DNA of 64,000 nt from Paracyclopina nana (taxonomy: Eukaryota; Arthropoda; Copepoda; Cyclopoida; Cyclopettidae): NCBI GenBank assembly GCA_019096065.1, contig JAGUCH010000008.1:5275001-5339000 (forward strand). Direction: 5' to 3'. The notes beneath the pieces were generated by a model. The model made no database searches. It had not been told where the DNA came from and saw nothing but the letters and a program-made list of their open reading frames with translations. Each line of letters opens with the position of its first letter. The first letter of the stretch is position 1. This document shows, in pieces, positions 12,321 to 26,100 of this stretch. The translations under genes were made by a program, and so were the position numbers.

Positions 12321-13448
12321 TTAACCCAACCAGACAAACTGAAAAATAGTACTGAGTTTATACTAAATTAGTACTGGGTTTGAAATAAGTCCTATATGGC
12401 ATTACTACCGAAAAAAGTGTAACGCTTTGAATAAACATATGATTTGCCAAATACTGATTTTTTAAAATTAATGCTACGATTTTAAAATCATTAAAAATGC
12501 AAAGCCTGCATCCCAGTGATGCCATATCAATTAAAAAAATCATTCATTTATGCTTAGTTTCAGAATTATTAACATTTAAAAATCTTATAAGAAAGTAAAA
12601 ATCTGTTTTTTATCCCTTCTGTGCCGATTTCAACAAGAAAAATTACACCTTTTTTTAAATAAAATTCTAAAAATAATCTATCTAGCATTATTTCTGTATT
12701 TTTTTAGTAAAAATGTATTTTCACACACTATATTAGTTTAAATAATTCAGTACACATCAAGACTTGTTGCTGTTAAAAACAGAATAAATACGCATATCAA
12801 TTTCTAAATTCAGTTTAAAATGTATACTAATGCTGCACTGAAAAGTATTTTGTAAAATCTATATATTCGTTTGAAAAAAGCATATTACATTTCATTCATG
12901 CTATATTACATACCTGCTAAAAAAATCTACTTTTTTATGTTTATAAGTTTAAATTATTGCACATACATCAGTATTTGCTCTCCATTTTAGCACAAACTAA
13001 GGAACTTTGCATGCCTTAGATTTAATGGCTCAATTCTCTACTTTAGAGAGCTTTTTCCTGTTTATCAGACAAGATGATTGGTAATCATATATAGTTATGT
13101 TAATGATAGCACTTCACTGAATACCTTCTTTCCTAACAAAACATTTGATTTTTTATGAAGTTTTAATTATTTTATGAGAAATAAAAATGATTGACATTTT
13201 CAATAGCATATTTAGGTACCTACAGCCAAAAGCTATTAATACTTTTTTTCAAAATCTATAACTCTGTAAAAGTTATTTACAAAAGAATTTTCACAATATA
13301 AATGATATGCAAACAGCGCCATCTCTGAATAATTTACTTAATTTAATTTAAGAAAACAATAAAATACTGATTTACAACTGACCAAGTAAATAAGGTTGGT
13401 ACTGATTAAAGACTGACTAAGTATGAGCTAGACATTTTGAAAGTGCAT

Positions 13449-13855
13449 AGCAATAATACCGACTGCAGAATTGGATATACGAGGTATTCTGGACTGATAA
13501 AATACAGACTTTTCTCTATGTGACTTTTGAGACCCCACTGATTGAGAGCACAGTCGGATATGGCATTCATAGCGATCTAGCATACCGACCTTATGTAGTG
13601 CCCTCTAAGTGAAATGACAGCAATAATACAGACTGAGTAATTGGATATACTAGGCATTCTGGACGGATAAAATACAGCAAATTTTCTATGCGCTTTTTGA
13701 TGCGCTACAGAAAGAGAGCACAGTCTGTAATGGCATTCATAGTGATCTAGCATACCGACCTTATGTAGTGCCCTCTAAGTGAAATGACAGCAATAATACA
13801 GACTGAGTAATTCGATATACTTGGCATTCCTGACGGATAAAATACAGACTAGTTA
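13449..13855. repeat. 170-bp tandem repeat, about 2.4 copies
   Basis: The word AGCAATAATAC recurs at 13449, 13619 and 13789, exactly 170 bases apart each time. The units share long near-identical blocks, for example CATACCGACCTTATGTAGTG and CCCTCTAAGTGAAATGACAG before copies two and three. The third copy is cut off near 13850. Copies two and three are more alike than either is to the first. It sits inside the candidate transposon and may be a satellite seed or part of that element. Confidence 0.85.
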
Positions 13856-14145
13856 TTATATTGGTAGTAACAATTAGTACTAATATATAAATGTATGTTA
13901 TATCCAATAAATACTGATTTCAATAATGGAATTGTATGGGGTTAACTAAGAGGAAAATAGTGAAAAAAATAAAAGAGAAGTACAAGTGCATTTACACACA
14001 AAAGTACTAATTAAATACAGAAAAAATACTAAGTGTAAAAATCATTAATTTTTAAAAAAATTAACGATTTTCATCTTCATTCATACTTTGCTGTCATCTG
14101 GGATGACATTAAAACAAGAAAAAATAAAATCAAAAGAAAATTATA

Positions 14146-14533
14146 CCGTCTGACCGTTCAAAATTGGACGGTGCGGGAATCAAAAGTTTGTGTTATGATT
14201 TCATGAATTTTGAGGCTTAATGGGTATCGTTGGAAAGCTTGAACCTTTGGACATCTTTTTTGTTTTCTGACAAAATGAAAAATATTATTGAGAATTCTGC
14301 GTGACAACAAAAAATAAATGATGCATCAGTTTTTTCGTGACAATTTTCTAGGTTGCCTAGGGAAAATTGAATTTTCCAGTTTATTCCTCTTTCAATTGAT
14401 TTTTTATAACTTTACAAAAAAGATGGAAAAAGGCTCAATCTTTCCAATGATATCATTTAAAAGTCCTGTATTTATAGAATATGTGACAAAAAGTTTAGAT
14501 TCCCGTACCGTCCAATTTTGAACGGTCAGACTG
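14146..14533. mobile_element. MITE with about 36-bp terminal inverted repeats and TA target site
   Basis: The left end starts CCGTCTGACCGTTCAAAATT and its reverse complement closes the element at 14498-14533 with only two mismatches over about 36 bases. TA flanks both ends (14144-14145 and 14534-14535), as for Tc1/mariner-type insertion. The element is 388 bases long, non-coding and apparently young, given how similar the ends are. Each end also contains the near-palindrome ACCGTTCAAAATTGGACGGT. Family assignment to Tc1/mariner rests only on the TA duplication. Confidence 0.75.
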
Positions 14534-14742
14534 TATATTGGTCAAAATTGAGTGAAACAACAATTTTTAAAAATTCATATCTTGAAAGATATTGATTATA
14601 TTGATTTCTAAATATGATATTCCATAGTCAACAACTATAATAATTATAAATTTAATATAATTTTTTTTAAAATCTTAAAAAAAATTTTGAAATGGAGAAA
14701 CGACCGAGAAAATACGGACTGTTTGTCTGGTTGGGAAGTTAA

Positions 14743-16900
14743 AGTCAGCGAGAACGATACTTTGGTGCATGAATAACATTTTTAAAAAATCGTAGAGCTG
14801 TATTCTTGGTACATTTACCGAAATACATTGTATAACATTTAGCTAGAATTTGATACAATACGAACATTTTTCTAGCTCCAACAATTGAAAAATACAAATT
14901 GAGTCTTATAGCAATGGTAACATTTTCGTATTACATCAATTGGAATGCATTGGATGCTCGAAATACATCTGACATGAAGCAGGAATGCTATTTTCATTAG
15001 GTTTTTTTGTCAGGAATGTGCTTGACCCAAAGAATCTTTTTTTTTCAGCTGTGATAATTTTTCATACCCTTTTCTAGGATGGCAGCTCAAAAGGTAAGGT
15101 CTTTGTTAGGAAGGCTTTGCTCCTTCTTTACCGTGGCAAGAATTTCTAATCTCAGCTCCCCCCATACTATACTATTATAATAGTCCAAAGACAAATGCTA
15201 GACACGTAAACGAGCAAGGAGAAAAACTTTGAAACCCAGCAAGGAAAAAAAGCTTTCACAAAAGTTTTGCTGAGCTAAGCCTTATACTCAGTTAGAAGGA
15301 GGAGGAGAAGACATAACCAGAATCCTTAAATATCCAACCAAAAAAATCCTGATTTTTCAGAGGTGATTGATCCCAGCTCGACAAGAACTGAAAAAGATTA
15401 TTTTTCCTCAACATTTATAATTTTCTGTGTGTAGTATTATTGCAATTGTTGTTGTGACAAAATAAGATATGGGTCCGATATATTGGGTAGGGGGGCAGCA
15501 CTAGCAAAAAATCCATTATTACAGAGCAACAGATTGCCCAAGGGCATTTCTACTGCTAGTCTAGTCTCAATGGAATTTCTGTGCCTTTTGATACATTTGA
15601 AAATAACTTTTGGATACAGCAACTTTCTCGTTGGTATCTTGGGACTTGGAGTGACCTTGTTTGGCATTCATATGTAGAGCAACAGCTTACAGTTCTAGCT
15701 CCCATTTGCATTTGGTTTGATGTATTGGATACACAAGAAAAGTATTCAGATGCAATATGCCATCGATTTATTAGTAATTTAATTACTCCTCAATAATACT
15801 CCTTTTGCTACTGTATCTGCCTGCACTTGTGGTTTATGAGCTTCAGAAAGCAGTTTTGCCATTAATTGTATCTGCTTGTATTGACAAAAGTATCTGACAT
15901 AACCAAGCTGTATTCACCGTATTTCGAGGTTTAGTTACAGGAGTATCAACTAAAGTCGATACAATTCTCCAGAAAATAGCGGAATTTTATGTACTTATGC
16001 AGAGAAAGAAAATGTTGACCAAGCAAAAAGAGAGAGAGAAGAATTGGCTTTTTATTGCAGCAACCCCAACTTACAGCTAGAGAAGCAGCCTTGATTCACC
16101 TAATAAAACACAAGGAGCTCGCGACCCTTTCAAGACTTTTGCAAAGGGTCAAAAATAGGGAAAGTCAGACACACAATTGGACCCTGCTGTCTGGAATTAA
16201 ACCTACACATACCGTATGGTGGTGGTACCTTTTATGGCAAATGTTTTTAAGACATCAAAGACAACTTCTACAACAGTGTACGTATCTGGTAGCACCCTAA
16301 CAGCTCTGAATCCTTGAGCAAACATTTCAGGAATGCAATCTTTACATTGCACAATAAAAAAATCTCCCCTTTTTTAGATGTCAACTTTTTCGAATTTGCT
16401 CAAACCTTGAATTATATCAATGTACCTGATAAAAAAGTGATTATATAACTTTTTTTGCAGGGTGCAGGGTGGGGAAATTTCCCCCCTTGTTGCTAGTCAT
16501 GAAAGTTGGACTGATTGCACTAGACTATTTCAATAGAGACTCGTTAAGTAGCTTCTTTAGATGCGAAAATTGGCATAAAATGGAATCTTCCGCAATTTTC
16601 TGCTTTACAGCTGCACTGAATAGAACTTCCTAAGCGACTTTTAGCCATCAACAAAATCCAAGAGATTTTGAAATGTACACGTCCAACTTTCAAATTGTCA
16701 TTTTTACACCCTGCTAAGAAAATAGCTCAATTGAGTAGGAAATGCCAGTACTTTGTCAACATTGGAAAATTGTGTCAATTCCTGTTTTTGCAAGGATTTT
16801 TGTTTCCTCCTCCAAAAATGGATGGATGCTTTTACATGGAAAATGGAACAAAACAGTCATAAAAAAGGAGGCTAATTTTACTGGGGAAAACATGAGAATA
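14743..16900. other. gene-poor DNA with possible decayed coding traces
   Basis: No gene model is supported. Near 15480-15800 and 16055-16300 there are overlapping ORFs of 64-81 codons with protein-like composition on the plus strand, but no splice sites, start context or family match that I recognise. They could be remnants of a retroposed or transposon gene interrupted by frameshifts. The rest is AT-rich and featureless by eye. Confidence 0.25.
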
Positions 16901-16925
16901 TTTAGGCCACGCTTTTTTAACAAGT

Positions 16926-16931
16926 TTTATT
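16926..16931 (-). terminator. candidate poly(A) signal of robo
   Basis: AATAAA on the minus strand lies about 180 bases past the robo stop codon (17113), a normal distance for a short 3' UTR. No closer AATAAA was seen in that direction. Confidence 0.45.
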
Positions 16932-17112
16932 TCTGCTTTCACACGGCTTTTAAGTATACCAATCAAGATGACAAAGCAAGTTTTTACTCACTAAAAACCT
17001 TACATAAGTGTACAGTTAACAATTATAGTATTAATATCATAGAAATCTCATTATAAGCTGAACGGAAAAAATGAATTGAGACAGATCTGACATCATCAGC
17101 TGATATGACTGG

Positions 17113-20100
17113 TTAATCTTCAATTTTAGTCAAAGAAATTGGCCTTCCTGCCAATTCTGATATGTCATTTTGAATTGAGTTCAAATGGTAGACAAGTTCA
17201 GACATGTCTTGGCTTACTTGAGTGGACAGCTCTACTACAACATTGCTGCTGTTTTCACCCTCAGTCTTCTTGTCATTTTGGCTTTTTTCACAAGCTTGAG
17301 TGGTGACTTCTTCATTGGCTTCTTTGGAAACTTTGTCTGGAAAAGACAGGTGATTGATTTAGCATGTACTATAAAGCACCTTTTGTTTTCACACCCAAAA
17401 AAAGTGTTGTTTACAAGTAAGTGTGAAAAATCAGTCAGGTAGATACTTAAATGTCTATACTGCTTTTTCCTTACTTGATTTTCCAGGTTGAATAAATGCT
17501 AAAAGCCTTCTTTTCAGCTGTATTTACGCAATAAATACGTATGAAAAAATTACCAATAATCCATTTCTGTAATTGTGTTACAAAAGCCATACTGAACCTC
17601 ATTTTTAGCTGGCGTGAATATATATGAAAGTAATTAAAAGGGAAAGTGAGCACATGTGCAATGTAGCAGCCAAACTCAGCACATATCTCAAAGGGGGGAT
17701 TTCTGCATGCCTAGGGACAATAAAGCAATTTGTCTTGGCCAAAAAAGCACAAGGGGAAAGACAGGCACAATAAGAGCATAAAAAATCACCCAGAAGTAAA
17801 AGAGCCCACAGCAATAAAAGTCTCTGCATATTAGCTTTTCCAAAAATAAGGAGCATTAAGATTAGAATAAAATGTAGATTTTTGTCCCTCCATTTACCCT
17901 AGAGTGCATGCAGTGTTTTTGGTCAATTCCAGAAATAGGCCAGGAAAATAACACGAGAGAGAGAGAGAGAATTACTTACCATTATTTTGTTCTTGTTCAT
18001 TTGGCGGCTTAAAAGTGGAGTATATTTTGGGCAAATGATGTTTATTGGGGCCTCGTTTTGGCAGCTTTTGGTGTCCATTATTTTTGGGTGGCCTTTTTAG
18101 CCTTCGCTGCTGCTGTTGGTAAATGACACCTGATATTGAGCTGAAATTCGAGTCAGTGCTACACTGTGACGTGGGTCGGCTCAACTTTCGTCCCTTATTT
18201 GGGCTGCCCTGCTGTAAAATTAACAAGCTGGTAATTTACTTTACACTTGGGGTGCAAAGAAATCCTTACCATAAAATCATCAGGATATGGAGCCAATCTT
18301 CCTCCTGGTGGATGATGAATATTGCCATTACTCCTCAGAACTTTTGGAACTTGCTTGGGGGTGTCTTTGGTAGTCTCATTGAACTCTTGATCTTCAGCAG
18401 CATAAAATGACTCCTCATCAAAGTCTCCATTTTCATCACAGCCTTTTTCGTTATCATCAGACAAATCTTCCCATTCCCACCCTTCTGGAATGAAAAATTG
18501 ATTAGCATGACTCAGCAAAATTCAGGGACTCCGCAGCAGCAGTCAGCTGGCCTGTGGCATCCTGACCCACATTGTTATTGAGCCTTCTGCCGTAGTAAGT
18601 TGTTGTTGGTCTCTTGCAAGTTCATTAGTAAGTTAAGAAAGACAAATAGAGAAACCCTGAGGGCATCGCGTCAAAACTTTGTCTACCAAGAATATCGAAT
18701 TGCTGTTTTTGGCTGGCAACTTAATTCAATAATGTTGGTACACACACGATGGTGAAAATCAAATAGTTACACTTTTAAATTCACAAAACCACGTCATAAA
18801 ATAAATTGGAGGTAATGTGAACGAATTCTTGGATAAACCAGATTGATAGAGTGTAATGGCATCACATTAATGACTGCTATGGCTCAAATAAGCTATTTAT
18901 GCAAAACATTGTCCTTTTTGCTTAATGGGCCAAAGGGGCGAATAACTAACACTGGACCTGAAGCTTCATTATTGAACTTACCTTGGTCTTCATCACAGAA
19001 TTCTGTAGCATGATCTTCCCCCTTGTCCAAAGTTCCTGGAATAACAGGGATCTCTCTCATTAATGAGTGGGTCAAATTAAAGTCTATTGAATTACCAGAT
19101 CCTCTGGGGTAATTCCTCGCCTTAGGGCCTCGATGGCCTCCTCCCTTATTCGAGGCTGGACTTCCATAGCAAATTGAGGCCGACTCGTAATGATCTTCAG
19201 CAGTTCCAGCAAGGTAGCCATTGGAAAATTGACTCATATGATGGTCAAATGGGGATGGACAACAGGGGTGCATGTGGTGGAAGAACATACCAGGAACTGA
19301 GTATTGAGAATGGCTGAATCCATTTAACTGAAAAGGAGAATTTCAGAAGTGAACATTTTTCAGAATTTGCGGACAATTTTGATCAAATGGCAGTTTCCCA
19401 TTAAAAGAATAACATCACCACTGACAGCTGAAAACCAAATTGACATATGCCAATCAGGCCTCATAAATGGTTTGAGTTGATTCAAATCAGCTCACACAAA
19501 AAAAACCATATCCATAAACTAAAACTCATTTACAAAGGAGGACTAAGATTGCTTTCGAAAGCAGCTTTTACCTGCATTGGAGGACCATAGTGTCCAGTGG
19601 GATGACCAAAGGAGGCAAAACTTCCTGTACGTACTCCATTGTAAGATGAAAGACCTCTTGTAGGTGGGGCAGGAGGCGGGGCCGTTTGTTGCTGCTCCCC
19701 ATTGCCGGCCCCACCCATGAGGGATCGGTTGTAGAGTCTAGCATCAGAAATGGCATTTCCATGCAAAAGTCTTCCATTGTTGTTGAAATGTCTCGTTTGG
19801 AATGGCGAGGGAAAGTGATGAAGAACTTCAGGTGCGGGAGGGGGAGGCAAAGGGGGCGGGGCTTGGAGGCAGCTATTGTTTGAGGCTCCTGACCCCAGAG
19901 AGGGTGATGACCCTGGAAAAATTGACGGGAGACCTATTACCATGATTAGAGGACAATAAAAGGCAAAGTAGCACGGTGGGGGCAAAATACCATAATAATA
20001 GAGTTTTTTTCATACATATACCAAAATTGCTATTCTATCGATTTTAGTTCTGTACTAAAAAGCTCTTAGTGGAAATACTATGGTATTGCTTCCCCCATAG

Positions 20101-23100
20101 TGTTGATGGCTCATTATATTTGAAAAGCTGGCTATTATCACCTTTGTCATTATGATGATGAAGTCCATTGGAGGCATTGTGGGAGTTCTCTTTATTGTTG
20201 TCCGACGGGTCAGACTTGCTACTCAGGCTCTTATTGCTTTTATTACTGCCACTGTGACAAAGACTGCTGAGTTTGCCATTTCCACCATTTCCAGCCAATG
20301 ATGATGAGGATGTCTGCAAAGAGGGGAAAAGTTAATTTTAGCATGACTTTTAAACGAGATGGGAAATGATTGCCTTTTGCCTCAATGCTCCAGCCTTGAA
20401 AATGAGGATTTCCAGACCTTAGAAAGCTAGGCCAACAACGTTTCGGTAGAATTTTTGAAAAAATTGCAATCACAAAAGATGGCAACCACTTGAGTCTGTC
20501 TATTAAGGCAGGAATTGCCTCTTTCTCCCCTCTCATACTTTATTCTCGAGAAGGAGCTGTAATCAGATTGATTAACCTTTCAAGAGATTATCAAGAGCAA
20601 GGCACCAATGAACTGGAAATGACAGCTCAGCCTTTTTGGATTCTCGAGAGCAGCAAATACCAAGGACCACTGAAAAAAATAGGGCCCCCGTGTGTGAAAA
20701 AGTGGCCATAACTTTGCAAAACGTTGATTCGAAACCTGCAACTCCTAAAAGTGGTGCAGAGCTGGAAACTTTTGCAAAAATGACTCTTCACTTTAAGCTC
20801 AGTCTCAGCTTTAAAAAACCGAGAGCTAAGCAACTGGTATGGAGCAAAAGGAAAAGAAAGCAAACATTTATGTTTGTAGATAGCTTTGCTTCACTAAATG
20901 TAGCCAAGAGACTAGCCCTCAGCAGGAAAGACTGCTGGTGTACGTTGGACTCATGTGCAAAAAGCTTGATCATCCTGCAGATGTTTGGGTTGAATGGCAA
21001 GGTTGCAAAAGTGGGAAGTAATTTTTGCTCCTTTCTTGGGGAGAAAAAGCAGGGAATTTCTCATATAATGGTTATTTGCTTCTTGAGAGAAAAGTCATTG
21101 AATGCATCTGGCTGCTCTAATATTTCTTCTCGCTGAGAATGCAAGCAGCATTACAATGCTGGAATTATGCAAATTATGCACTCACTGCAAAATTCCATGA
21201 GGCCAAGTAGTTGGCCAGATGGCCTATGAAATTCATTTGAATATTCTTCATGTTCGTGGGTAATTTTTCATGAAATACGACCACATAGAGCGAGGCTGTA
21301 TGCACTCCCTTGAAAGGCAGAAAAAGGCCGGTGTGTGGGTACAATTTCGTGCTTTTTACGACCTTTCTGTAAGGGCCTCGTAAATTGGTAGATCAATTTC
21401 ATTTTGTAACTTTTAACTTTGAAAATCTTAAGCAAGCACAAAAAATGACTTGGAGCAGAGGTCAGAGCAATATTTGCTAACATATGTGCTTACATTTGAC
21501 GGATCGATGAGATTTGTGGTAGCATAAGGGCCTTGCTGCTGCTGATGGGTGGTTGGTCTTCGATTTTCGAGGACATGATTGACCTCTGCATATTCTGAGG
21601 CCACGAGGCCATGCAGTTTGTTCACAAAGATGTTAGCATTGGTATTCTTGGCAGTTCTGTCAAGCATGGCAGCCATTGGATCATCCTCTCCGCTGTCATG
21701 GTTGGGATTATTGTTATTCCGTAGGCTGCTCGAGGTCCCCGAACTGCCACCACTGCTTTTCCAATTCGGATCAAACCACAAATGGTCGCGGTCACTAAAG
21801 TTTACATGAGTGATGTCATCCACTTTATGCACGGGCACTGAAATCAAAATTATCCAAAGTTACACTGAGCTCTGGAACAAAACACACATGGAGCTTGGCC
21901 AAGATTTTTCAAGAGCTTAAAAATTACAAAAAAAATATTCGCAGCCTTATTACTTCTTTTTTCTCGGTTAACTTTGCTTCTTGATGAATATGCGAACAAG
22001 CCGCAAAATTGGAAAGCCACGCATGAAAAGTTGAGAGGCTGATATTTCAGCATCTGGCACCAAAAACAAGTTCATAATTTCCTCGTTTTAATTTATGCAC
22101 ATGGGAATGATAGCCTGATAATGGTGGCATATTATGCAAATTGTCTTTACCATTATAGTGGCCGAGATCCTTGAGATGGGCCTTTTTGCGCTGTATGCAC
22201 ACCGTGGCCACAAAGGCCACAATGACGAGGACAGCCAGAACGGCCACCAAAGTCACAAACCAAATCTCTTGAATCACCATGTCCCCGGGGAACTCTTGAT
22301 GCACAGGGGGAAGCTGGTGCTCAAACCAAAGGCCAGGATCAACCTTTAATTCCACAGCTTTGGAAAAAGGCCCCATGCCTTGCCTGTTGTAGGCAGCCAC
22401 TTTGACCCAGTAAACCTCCTCTGAGGTCAAATTGTCCAATTGGAGAGAGGTCACTTCTGAGTCCAGAGTGAAATTGCTCCAGAGCAAAGAGGCATTTTGG
22501 TTGCCAATGATGACTTTATAGCCTTGAAGATCACCATTGAGGTCTCTCGCATTTGGTGGGCCCCACATAATCAAGGCTGAAGTGGCATTGAACAATTGAA
22601 TGGTGACTTCGCCAGGAGGAGAGGCTGGGACTGCAAGATAAATGATGGAGCTAACATAAATACATTGCTAATTAATGATATGCAAGCAAGCCTGGCAGGA
22701 ATCAATCAGTTTGTGCTACACAAACATCCTGATTTCATTCACTAAAGCTCTCCATTAGAATTTGTATTAAAAACATGCTTTACGGACTCATTTCAATGTC
22801 ACATTAATTACAACGAGCTATAAAAATAATTGAATTCATCAACATCCATAATTCCCTTAAGCTTCCATTAATGACGAAAAAATATCTCATCTCATGAATA
22901 AAAAGAAAAAAGCAAACATTACCATCTTCCTTTGTGGTGACCACTTTTAAGTTGGAGGGTGTTCCAATGACTTTCTGATTATAGGGAAGAATGAAAATGG
23001 TGTAAGTGGTGGCTGGTCTGAGGTCCGAAAGTGTGTGGGATCGAGTTCCACCTCCGGAAATGGTCACGACGTCGTAAAGATTATCAGAAACTGACATGTC

Positions 23101-26100
23101 TCGAACCTGGATGTGAAAGCCAGTCACATAACCTTGGCCAGAAATCACCTAAAAAGGATGGTAATCATAGCATTGAATATTTGACGCATTGCACATATTT
23201 TTCAGCGTCTGCTTTCTTTTTTTATGAGTGTAGAATATTGGCAATCATATAATATTCATGCCATATGGTGTGCATATGCAACAATGTGCATACATACTAG
23301 AGATTGGTAACACTTATAGTGCTGCACTTTATCTATTATTCATGCATTGACACCTTGCTATACACATCTGCCATCTGATAAAGATGGCCTAAAAACATAA
23401 GTTTAAGCCTACTTTCCCACTTTTTACGAGATAAGCAAAAGAAATGACTAATCTAGCCTTCTTCCTAAGGTCGATTTGGGCACCATTAATCAAGATGTTT
23501 TCCTCGCATAAAAAGAAAGGGAAAGCCAGAAATAATGCGCACAACGAGGAAACGTGTACCAAAAAAGCCTCACTTTTCAAAAGAGAAAGCAGCACATTTG
23601 GAGCTTAATTATTAAGAGAAAAAGAGACATTTTGGATGATTTCCCCCAGCGTGATACTGTAGTAATTATTTTGCCTTTTTTGATTGCAACTGGCCTAGAT
23701 TTGCCAGAATAGTAGTCAATAATAAGTGTACCCCAATAATAAACGTGAAGGTCACTCAAGACAATAGTTGGCACATTCTCGATGTGAGCAACATCAACAT
23801 CTGGCAATAGAATGTGCAATTGAGGCACATATTGAGATCAAGGGGAAATCGCCTTCAAGAGATACCTCCTTATGCTACAATAGCTTCTGTTGTTTCTACG
23901 CATGTAATGATATGCTTTAAAAACACTCCTCAACTCTTAGCAAAAGTAGCCTACTTTAAAATCTGTTGGTAGCTCTAATTGCTCCCACTTGAAAAAATAT
24001 TAATGCTGCCAAGCTGCCCTGGTTTTTGTTGGTTTAACGCACTCACAGATTCCTTTTAAGATTTTTTTTTGTAAACTACCAAGTAGTTTTCAAGCAATTA
24101 ACAACTTTTTTGTCTTACATCTGTTTTTGAAAGTAGCATAGTAGCATGTGAGAAAACAAGTCTGTAAAACAGTTGTAGCAGGCTTTTTTTACTCTCAAAT
24201 GAGATTTGCTACTGCTACTTCTGGCTAGAGAAAATAGCAAATGAAAATGGTTGCGCACCTTGGAAAAAAGCAAGCAAATATCTATGCTGAAAATTCTACT
24301 TAGAAATCAATTGGGCTTTCTAATGCTGCCACGTGCATTGCTTACAAACAGCCAAAGCAACCAGGAAAAAAGTACAAAAAATAGATAAAACTGGTTATTT
24401 TTAGCTGAGAAACAAAAGTGGAACAAGATGTGTAAATGGCTTTCTTCACACACTGTTTTTGCATTTCTGCTCAAATGGCTCCCATGGGAGAGCCAAAGAG
24501 GCACAACGGCAAAAATAGCCCTTTTTAAGGCATTCTAAAAATGCATTTCTTTTAGCACGCACTAAAAGATATATGAAATTTGCTTTTTGTTTCTTACCTC
24601 CCAAAGCAATTTGACTTTTCTTGATCCAACAACCAAGGCTTCCTTGAGCTCCAAGATGCGTTGCGAAAGCTTCAATCTGACAGCCTTGATATCTGGTTTT
24701 TGTGACGAGGAAGGTTGCTTCAAGTCCTCCGTTGTCATCATGGGCTTTGACATGGGAGATGGGGGCGAGAGCCCGTGCTGATTTTGGGCTCGCACCACGA
24801 AAATGGCGGTGCTGAGAGGAGCTAAATTCCTCACAGTAAACACTTCTTCAGAGACATCTCCAATGGTGATCCAGTGAGTGGGAGACTCCAATGTGTAATA
24901 ATCCAGCTGAAAAAATGAATGCAAACGCACTTTTACTTTCTTGTATTTTTGTGTTACGGGGTAAATCTTCAAATAAACATAAGTTTCGTCTGGTAAGGAA
25001 ATGCAACGTTCATGTAGCTCATACCTGGTATCCTTGAAGGGCTGAACCCCCGATTCTGTGTGGTTTGTCCCAACTGAGGGTAATGGAGTTGTCGGTGGCA
25101 TTTACCAGTTGTGGTTTGCTTGGTGAGGCCGGAAATTGTGACAAATATGGCATGGAGTTGAAAGTCACAGTGGGGTCCAAAACGGGGTCTGCCACCAACA
25201 GGGATGAAGACCACACGGCTTGTCCAGACTTGCTCTTGGCCTGACACGTGTATAGGCCACTGTCACTTAAAGTCAAGTCTGAAATATGGCATTTTTTCAT
25301 AGAAAACTTAATCCTCTGTGGAATTATACTAAAACATATTACCCTAGCTACCTACCTACTTGCGCTTTTACTCTTTTTTTACTTGATGTAATCATGGTAT
25401 ACTACTGCATACCACCTAGGTACCCTTTGTGTATACCCTTACTAATTTCAGGTCTACCATAAGTGGCACATATTTTTTCCATAGCAAATGCCAGCAGACT
25501 ATCAAACAAGAGAAAACCTGCACAAACACCCTAAAAGTGTAACCTAGCCATAAAAGATAGCTAATTAGCACGGAATATTTTTAGTCCCAGGTCATTGCAT
25601 CATGGAACACCGTTCTTCAGAGAGAAAATGAGCAAAACAGTCTTGTGAGAATATAAAAAACTGCACATCACTTGACTGGCTGTAAGCTGTAATAGATCTT
25701 GCAGAGTTAATTTTATCAAGAGGTCTAAATAGCGTAGTAGAGAGGTCATTTATGTGGGAAGGAGGGGAATGGCCATCTGATTTGATTTTCTGAAGTGGCC
25801 AGCTGCCAAGTGACCATGTCTCCCATTCTTTTCCCCTTCTTCACCATCCCTTCGTTCTCCATCTTTGGGGGGTTATTTAATGCACAAGGGAAAAGTTTCC
25901 TCCAAGAAAGAAACAGGAATCTCAGATTTTATGCCTTTTCCTAGCTTCCCAATATTGATCTTTAGCCCTAACTAGAAGTAGACATTGTCTATGAATAACC
26001 AAGTCCAAGCTCAAAAAGGTAGTTTAGTTTAACAAGCATTTTTACCCTTAATGGTGAGTGTGTTGTCGGAATCCACTTGAAAGCGAGGATCTGTCAATGT

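Larger units (their letters stand above)
12325..14735. mobile_element. candidate non-autonomous DNA transposon with 15-bp terminal inverted repeats
   Basis: The left end CCCAACCAGACAAAC (12325-12339) is matched perfectly in inverted orientation at 14721-14735. TTAA abuts the left end directly (12321-12324), but on the right TTAA lies three bases outside (14739-14742), so a piggyBac-type target site is suggestive, not proven. The 2.4-kb interior is AT-rich and non-coding, with many scattered copies of an AATAC(A/C/G/T)GACT-like word (for example near 13457, 13504, 13623, 13793, 13843 and 14711). It also contains the 170-bp tandem repeat and a nested MITE. No transposase is visible, so it would depend on an element elsewhere. 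Confidence 0.5.

Noticed and set aside
15483-15796. Overlapping plus-strand ORFs with protein-like texture
   Set aside because: Possibly a frameshifted remnant, but no family, splice site or start could be recognised, so no gene or pseudogene is called.
17185-17442. Plus-strand 85-codon hydrophobic ORF
   Set aside because: It is the reverse complement of the robo last exon, whose frame joins perfectly to exon 18.
20490-21136. Plus-strand ORFs of 73 and 166 codons between robo exons 13 and 14
   Set aside because: They lie wholly within a robo intron, lack splice-supported extensions and have an unstructured, Lys/Ser-rich composition; a chance ORF is likelier.
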